Positions 60,289 through 64,000 of a stretch of DNA of 64,000 nucleotides are shown here, piece after piece (the stretch's first letter is position 1; every line of letters starts with the position of its first letter). Origin of the DNA: MWCO01 sp964488865 (GTDB taxonomy: Bacteria > Myxococcota_A > Polyangia > Polyangiales > Polyangiaceae); assembly GCA_964488865.1 (NCBI GenBank), contig CAZAWR010000006.1:145664-209663 (forward strand), written 5' to 3'. The notes under the pieces are model-generated. The model ran no database searches and was not told the DNA's origin. It saw only the letters and a list, made by a program, of their open reading frames with translations. Position numbers and translations under genes: made by a program.

Positions 60289-60756
60289 ATGGCAATCATC
60301 GGCTCCCTGATGCAGACCGAGATGGTCACCGCAACCCCCGACGAAAAAGTGAGCGACGTGGCCCAGCGCATGCGTGACAACCGCGTCGGCGCGGTGCTGG
60401 TGGTCGACGGAGACACCTTGGCGGGGCTGTTCTCGGAGCGAGACCTGCTCATGCGGGTGGTGGCGGAAGGGAGGGACCCGTCGGCCACAAAGGTAATTGA
60501 GGTGGCGACGAAGACGCTGGTCACGGTGAGCGTGGACACGCACGTGAGGGAGTGCGCTCGCATCTTGAAGGAGAAGCGTTTCCGGCACTTGCCGGTGATG
60601 GCGGGGGGCAAGGCCGTGGGCATCCTGTCGGCCCGGGACTTCTTTGAGTACGTGGTGGACGGGCTCGAGCGATTCGTCGACGAGATCCGGTACCAGCAGC
60701 AGCTGGAGGACGGGGTCGATCCTTACGATCGGTTCGGCGGGAGCTACGGGGGATAG
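60289..60756 (+). CDS. CBS-domain pair protein
   Basis: 155 residues from MAIIGSLMQTEMV, AAGGAG 12 bp upstream. Two CBS motifs make one Bateman module: TATPDEKVSDVAQRMRDNRV with AVLVVDGDTLAGLFSERDLL, and VTVSVDTHVRECARILKEKR with HLPVMAGGKAVGILSARDFF. Such proteins bind adenine nucleotides or other effectors and regulate partners. The C-terminus is a short acidic tail. A weak terminator-like hairpin follows the stop. Confidence 0.9.
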   Translation: MAIIGSLMQTEMVTATPDEKVSDVAQRMRDNRVGAVLVVDGDTLAGLFSERDLLMRVVAEGRDPSATKVIEVATKTLVTVSVDTHVRECARILKEKRFRHLPVMAGGKAVGILSARDFFEYVVDGLERFVDEIRYQQQLEDGVDPYDRFGGSYGG

Positions 60757-60773
60757 TACGGCGCCCTCCTTCG

Positions 60774-60794
60774 GTTTCGCAGTGAAGGCGAAAC
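60774..60794 (+). terminator. Weak intrinsic terminator after the CBS gene
   Basis: GTTTCGC-AGTGAAG-GCGAAAC stem of 7 bp followed by TATTT, 18 bp after the CBS gene stop. T-rich tail is short for a strong terminator. Confidence 0.35.
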
Positions 60795-60901
60795 TATTTG
60801 ATGCCGGCACTTGAGGACGCGCCCTTGGTGCGCTACTCCGACGCAGGACTTTCCACAATCCGTGGCTGCGAGTGGCGTGGCCGGATTGCAGGAGGATGAG
60901 C

Positions 60902-62374
60902 ATGCGTACATTCAATAAGCTTGGGCTGGTCGTTGGACTCGGGATCGCGATGGGCGTTGCTGCCTGCGCGAGTGACAGCGAGGAGACGGAGGGCCCGTCG
61001 GGCGGGTCGGGCGGCGCTACGGGAGGAACCGGCGGCGCTACGGGCGGCACGGGCGGCACGGGCGGAGCGACCGGAGGAACCGGCGGCGCAACGGGCGGCA
61101 CGGGCGGGGCGACCGGAGGAACCGGCGGCGGCACGGGCGGCGCGACCGGAGGATCCGGGGGAGCCACGGGCGGCACCGGCGGGGCAACCGGAGGATCCGG
61201 CGGCGCCACGGGCGGCACGGGCGGCGCAACCGGAGGAACCGGAGGCGGAGCGGGAGCGGCGGGCACCGGAGGAACCGGACCTGACCCGTGCAACGGCACC
61301 ATTGCCGCCCTTCGCACCGAGGCCACTGGCGCCACGGACAAGGCCGTCAACCTCGAAGTGTGCGACGTCGTCGTCACGTACGTCACGAACAATGGCTACT
61401 TCATCCAGAAGGACGCGACGGGACCCGCCATCCAGGTTTACGAGGGCAGCCAGTGGACCGCGGACGTCGCCGTGGGTGACGTCATCGACGTGCGCGTGAC
61501 CGAGGTGACGAGCTTCAACGGCCAGGAAGAGGTCACCGGGCACGAGGCGGTGGTCGTGAAGTCCCAGGGCTTCGACGTGAGCACGCTGGTGCAGGACCTG
61601 ACGGTGGCCCCTTCGGAGGACTTCGAGTCCGAGTTGGTGAAGATCACCGAGGGAACGATCGTGACGCTGAACGGGAACGACGGAACGATCAGCTACGGGA
61701 CGGCGACGGACGTGGTGCTGCGCGCGCAGAGCACGGCTGGGCTGTGCGTGGGCGCGACGTTCGACCTGCTGGCCCCGGTCTCCCATTACCAGACGGCGCA
61801 TCGGATCCAGTCGTTTACGTTGGCGGACTTCTCGAACATCGACGCCACAGCGTGCCCGACGGGAGCCGGCCGAGTGCCGGTGGTTGGCGAGTTGGTGCTC
61901 AACGAAGTGATGGGCAACCCGCCGCTGACCCTCACGGGCGACACCAACTGCGACGGCGCGCGCGACGCCGCGGACGACGACTTCGTGGAGATCGTAAACA
62001 CCACGGGCGACATCCTGGCGCTGGGGGGCATCACGATCTCCGATTCCCAGACGGTGCGCTATACGTTCCCCACGCCCACGGATCTTCCCGCCCACGGCGT
62101 GGTCGTGGTGTACGGCGGCGGGGAAGCGAAGTGCACCTACCCGGCCAACGTCATGACCCTCGTTTCGTCCGGGCTCAACCTGAACCAGACGGGCGACACC
62201 GTCACCCTGGACCTCGGTGCCACCGAGCTCGCCACGATGACCTATTCGGGAACGGCGGCCCAGGCTGCGTCGTGGACACGGAACCCCGACCTGACCGGCG
62301 ACTTCGTGCTCCACAGCACGCTGGGTGCGTTGCTGTTCACCCCGGGCAAGAAGAACGACGGCACCGACTTCTGA
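60902..62374 (+). CDS. Lipoprotein with Gly/Thr repeat linker and C-terminal lamin-tail domain
   Basis: 490 residues; AGGAGG is 6 bp before this ATG (a nearer upstream ATG is inside the Shine-Dalgarno). The leader ends in VAAC. A linker of GGATGGTGG-type repeats (~residues 32-120) precedes a beta-rich region (TIAALRTEATGATDKAVNLE, YGTATDVVLRAQ) and a C-terminal lamin-tail (LTD) domain: VVGELVLNEVMGNPP, DDDFVEIVNTTGDILALGG, SDSQTVRYTFPTPTDLPAH and GLNLNQTGDTVTLDLG. LTD domains occur in bacterial surface and nuclease proteins. Probably a surface adhesion or display protein; no enzyme domain is visible. Confidence 0.85.
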   Translation: MRTFNKLGLVVGLGIAMGVAACASDSEETEGPSGGSGGATGGTGGATGGTGGTGGATGGTGGATGGTGGATGGTGGGTGGATGGSGGATGGTGGATGGSGGATGGTGGATGGTGGGAGAAGTGGTGPDPCNGTIAALRTEATGATDKAVNLEVCDVVVTYVTNNGYFIQKDATGPAIQVYEGSQWTADVAVGDVIDVRVTEVTSFNGQEEVTGHEAVVVKSQGFDVSTLVQDLTVAPSEDFESELVKITEGTIVTLNGNDGTISYGTATDVVLRAQSTAGLCVGATFDLLAPVSHYQTAHRIQSFTLADFSNIDATACPTGAGRVPVVGELVLNEVMGNPPLTLTGDTNCDGARDAADDDFVEIVNTTGDILALGGITISDSQTVRYTFPTPTDLPAHGVVVVYGGGEAKCTYPANVMTLVSSGLNLNQTGDTVTLDLGATELATMTYSGTAAQAASWTRNPDLTGDFVLHSTLGALLFTPGKKNDGTDF

Positions 62375-62466
62375 ATCCCCGCCTTTCACGGTCCTTCCCC
62401 GCCGCATAAACATCACGTTCGAGTCCCATCTGTGCCATGGTGCCGGCGCAAGATGAGGCTCATGCC

Positions 62467-63756
62467 ATGAAGTCGAAGGTGTTCTGCATCATCATGGGTG
62501 GTGGACGCGGGAGCCGCCTGCGTCCCTTGACGAAGCTGCGGGCCAAGCCCGCGGTACCCCTCGCCGGCAAGTACCGGCTCGTGGACATCCCGATCAGCAA
62601 TTGCCTGCACAGCGGACTGAATCACATCAGCCTGCTCACCCAGTTCAACTCTGCCTCCTTGCACCAGCACATCCAGGACACCTACCGCTTCGACGCCTTC
62701 AGCGGCGGCTACGTGGACATCCTCGCGGCCGAGCAGACCATCGAGGGGACGACGTGGTACCAGGGCACGGCGGACGCGGTTCGGCACAATCTCCGCCACT
62801 TCCACGCGAACGACGGGGACCTGTTTCTCATCCTCTCGGGCGATCAGCTCTACCGGATGGACTACCAGGAGATCCTGCGACAGCACCATCGCACGGGCGC
62901 ACGGGTCACCGTCGCTGCGAAGCCCTTGTCCTGCAGCCGAGCGGACCAATTCGGTGTGCTGCGTGTGGCCGACGACTTGTCGGTGGAAGCGTTCGTGGAG
63001 AAGCCGACGGACCCGGAGGTGATCCGGCAGATGCGCTCCTGGGCCCCCCGGGCTCCCGATGGCACCGCCTCGGAGCCGTCGATGTGTTGGATCAACATGG
63101 GAATCTATGTGTTCGAGAAGCGGACGCTATGGGATGCGCTGTCCCAGCCCGACCTGGGTGACTTCAGCAAGGAGGTGATCCCGAGCCTGGTGGGCAGGGT
63201 GCCCATGTACGCTTTCCCGTTCGAAGGCTACTGGCGTGACATCGGGACGGTGCGGGCCTTCTTCGAGGCCAACCTCGAGCTCACGGACCCTTCCCCGCCC
63301 TTCAACTTCTTCGAGCCCGGTCGGGTGATTTACACGCACCCCCGCTTCCTGCCAGCTTCCCGCATCCAGAGGTGCACCATCGACCAGGCCATCGTCGCCG
63401 ACGGGTGCATCATCGTCGACGCCGTGCTGGAACGCTGCGTGGTGGGCATCCGGTCCATGATCCATGCCGGGACGCACATGAAGAACGTCGTGATGATGGG
63501 GCAAGACCAGTACGAGGCTCCCGAGGTCGAGGAAGACGCGCGGAAGCGCGGGCTCCCGCCCATCGGCATTGGCACGTCCTGCATGATTTCGAACGCGATC
63601 ATCGACAAGAACGCACGCATCGGGGACGGCGTGCACCTGTCTCCTGCGGGCATGGCCGACGGGTTCGAGCAGGGGGACGTAGCGATCCGCGACGGTGTGT
63701 TGGTGGTGACGAAGAACGGCGTGGTCCCGTCCGGCACGCGCATCGGCCTGCACTGA
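62467..63756 (+). CDS. glgC: Glucose-1-phosphate adenylyltransferase
   Basis: 429 residues from MKSKVFCIIMGGGRG; an in-frame ATG 30 bp earlier is an alternative. Motifs of GlgC: GGGRGSRLRPLTKLRAKPAV (nucleotide-binding Gly/Arg loop), KYRLVDIPISNCLHSG, FLILSGDQLYRMDY, SMCWINMGIYVF and GYWRDIGTVRAFFEANL, then a left-handed beta-helix with RIQRCTIDQAIVADGC. It makes ADP-glucose from glucose-1-phosphate and ATP, the first committed step in glycogen synthesis. No glgA/B/P genes are visible in the window. The right-edge repeats follow its stop. Confidence 0.93.
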   Translation: MKSKVFCIIMGGGRGSRLRPLTKLRAKPAVPLAGKYRLVDIPISNCLHSGLNHISLLTQFNSASLHQHIQDTYRFDAFSGGYVDILAAEQTIEGTTWYQGTADAVRHNLRHFHANDGDLFLILSGDQLYRMDYQEILRQHHRTGARVTVAAKPLSCSRADQFGVLRVADDLSVEAFVEKPTDPEVIRQMRSWAPRAPDGTASEPSMCWINMGIYVFEKRTLWDALSQPDLGDFSKEVIPSLVGRVPMYAFPFEGYWRDIGTVRAFFEANLELTDPSPPFNFFEPGRVIYTHPRFLPASRIQRCTIDQAIVADGCIIVDAVLERCVVGIRSMIHAGTHMKNVVMMGQDQYEAPEVEEDARKRGLPPIGIGTSCMISNAIIDKNARIGDGVHLSPAGMADGFEQGDVAIRDGVLVVTKNGVVPSGTRIGLH

Positions 63757-63865
63757 GTACGGCGTCCAGCAAGCGCGTATCCGCCCGTGCCCGCGCCCAG
63801 TGAGCGAAGCGAACGGAGCCCGCGCCCGTCGCGATCCGGGCTTCCAAGCTGACCGCGCGCCCGTG

Positions 63866-63925
63866 CGGCGGTGCCGCGCACAAAGCTCGACTCGACGGTG
63901 TTCGGCGGATTTGTACCGACCCGGG
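63866..63925. repeat. Dispersed intergenic repeat, right-edge copy
   Basis: GCGGCGGTGCCGCGCACAAA, GCTCGACTCGACGGTG and CGGCGGATTTGTACCGACCC match the long units at 22929-23156. Confidence 0.65.
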
Positions 63926-64000
63926 CTGACTCGGGCTCGGGCTGACTCGGGCTGACTCGGGCTGACTCGGGCTGACTCGGGCTGACTCGGGCTGACTCGG
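63926..64000. repeat. 10-bp tandem array GCTGACTCGG running off the window
   Basis: At least six perfect head-to-tail copies of GCTGACTCGG occupy 63941-64000, preceded by degenerate copies (GGCTGACTCGGGCTCGG), and the array continues past the window edge. It abuts the dispersed repeat copy. Fragments of the same word occur at 23230 and 44760. Confidence 0.85.

Overview
The window reads as chromosomal DNA of a myxobacterium (Myxococcota, most likely the Polyangiales side). The evidence is very high GC with long overlapping shadow reading frames on both strands, many secreted lipoproteins whose lipobox is followed by Gly/Thr/Ala-rich low-complexity linkers, two proteins ending in a MYXO-CTERM sorting tail, two Ser/Thr protein kinases, an AgmX/PglI-type domain protein and candidate sigma-54 promoters. 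I found no rRNA, tRNA, CRISPR array, phage or insertion sequence. About 49 genes are supportable, mostly short units with many divergent and convergent pairs.

Bases 1-9450: a TMTC-like membrane glycosyltransferase with TPRs (cut by the left edge) behind a lipoprotein gene, a secreted pectate lyase with a MYXO-CTERM tail, an orphan PhnD-like binding protein, a von Willebrand A lipoprotein, an M48 membrane protease overlapping a beta-barrel-like protein, and a small membrane protein. Bases 9499-16213: a secreted protein built from 36 cysteine-rich repeats, an M23 peptidase with MYXO-CTERM tail overlapped by a lipoprotein, a LEA2/WHy-type lipoprotein and another lipoprotein. Bases 16386-24913 have a lipid theme: two FadL/OmpP1-type outer-membrane proteins in a translationally coupled operon with a beta-propeller lipoprotein, a PhaC-like hydrolase, an EamA transporter, a block of dispersed intergenic repeats and an acyl-CoA ligase.

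Bases 24960-35162: a kinase fused to an RCC1-like propeller, a lamin/LamG-type lipoprotein, a tail-anchored unknown, an AgmX/PglI lipoprotein divergent from a second, membrane-N-terminal kinase, an SpsF-like cytidylyltransferase and a GH26 mannanase lipoprotein behind a good sigma-54 promoter candidate. Bases 35373-42409: a class III aminotransferase fused to a GNAT acetyltransferase, a monoacylglycerol-lipase-like lipoprotein, a cysteine-rich vWA lipoprotein, another EamA transporter and a small membrane protein. Bases 42410-52670: a 42-bp minisatellite, a helical unknown, a secreted VOC-fold lipoprotein, a tandem universal stress protein, a PiT phosphate transporter, a GT21/HpnI-like glycosyltransferase, an alkaline-phosphatase-superfamily lipoprotein, an EAL-domain protein and a cysteine-rich lipoprotein.

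Bases 52671-64000: a frameshifted gene remnant, a methyltransferase with a recognisable promoter, then the most unusual locus: a 1572-residue protein joining an AMP-forming acyl ligase, helical-repeat-like and kinase-like regions and a C-terminal GNAT, followed 27 bp later by a homocitrate synthase gene. After it come a CBS-domain protein, a lamin-tail lipoprotein, GlgC and an intergenic repeat block running off the right edge.

Overall the genes describe a predatory or saprophytic soil bacterium with plant-polysaccharide lyases/hydrolases (pectate lyase, mannanase), peptidases, lipid uptake and activation, glycogen synthesis and eukaryote-like signalling. Best candidates for undescribed biology are the acyl-ligase/GNAT giant with its homocitrate synthase, the aminotransferase-GNAT fusion, the 36-repeat secreted protein, and the intergenic repeat families.
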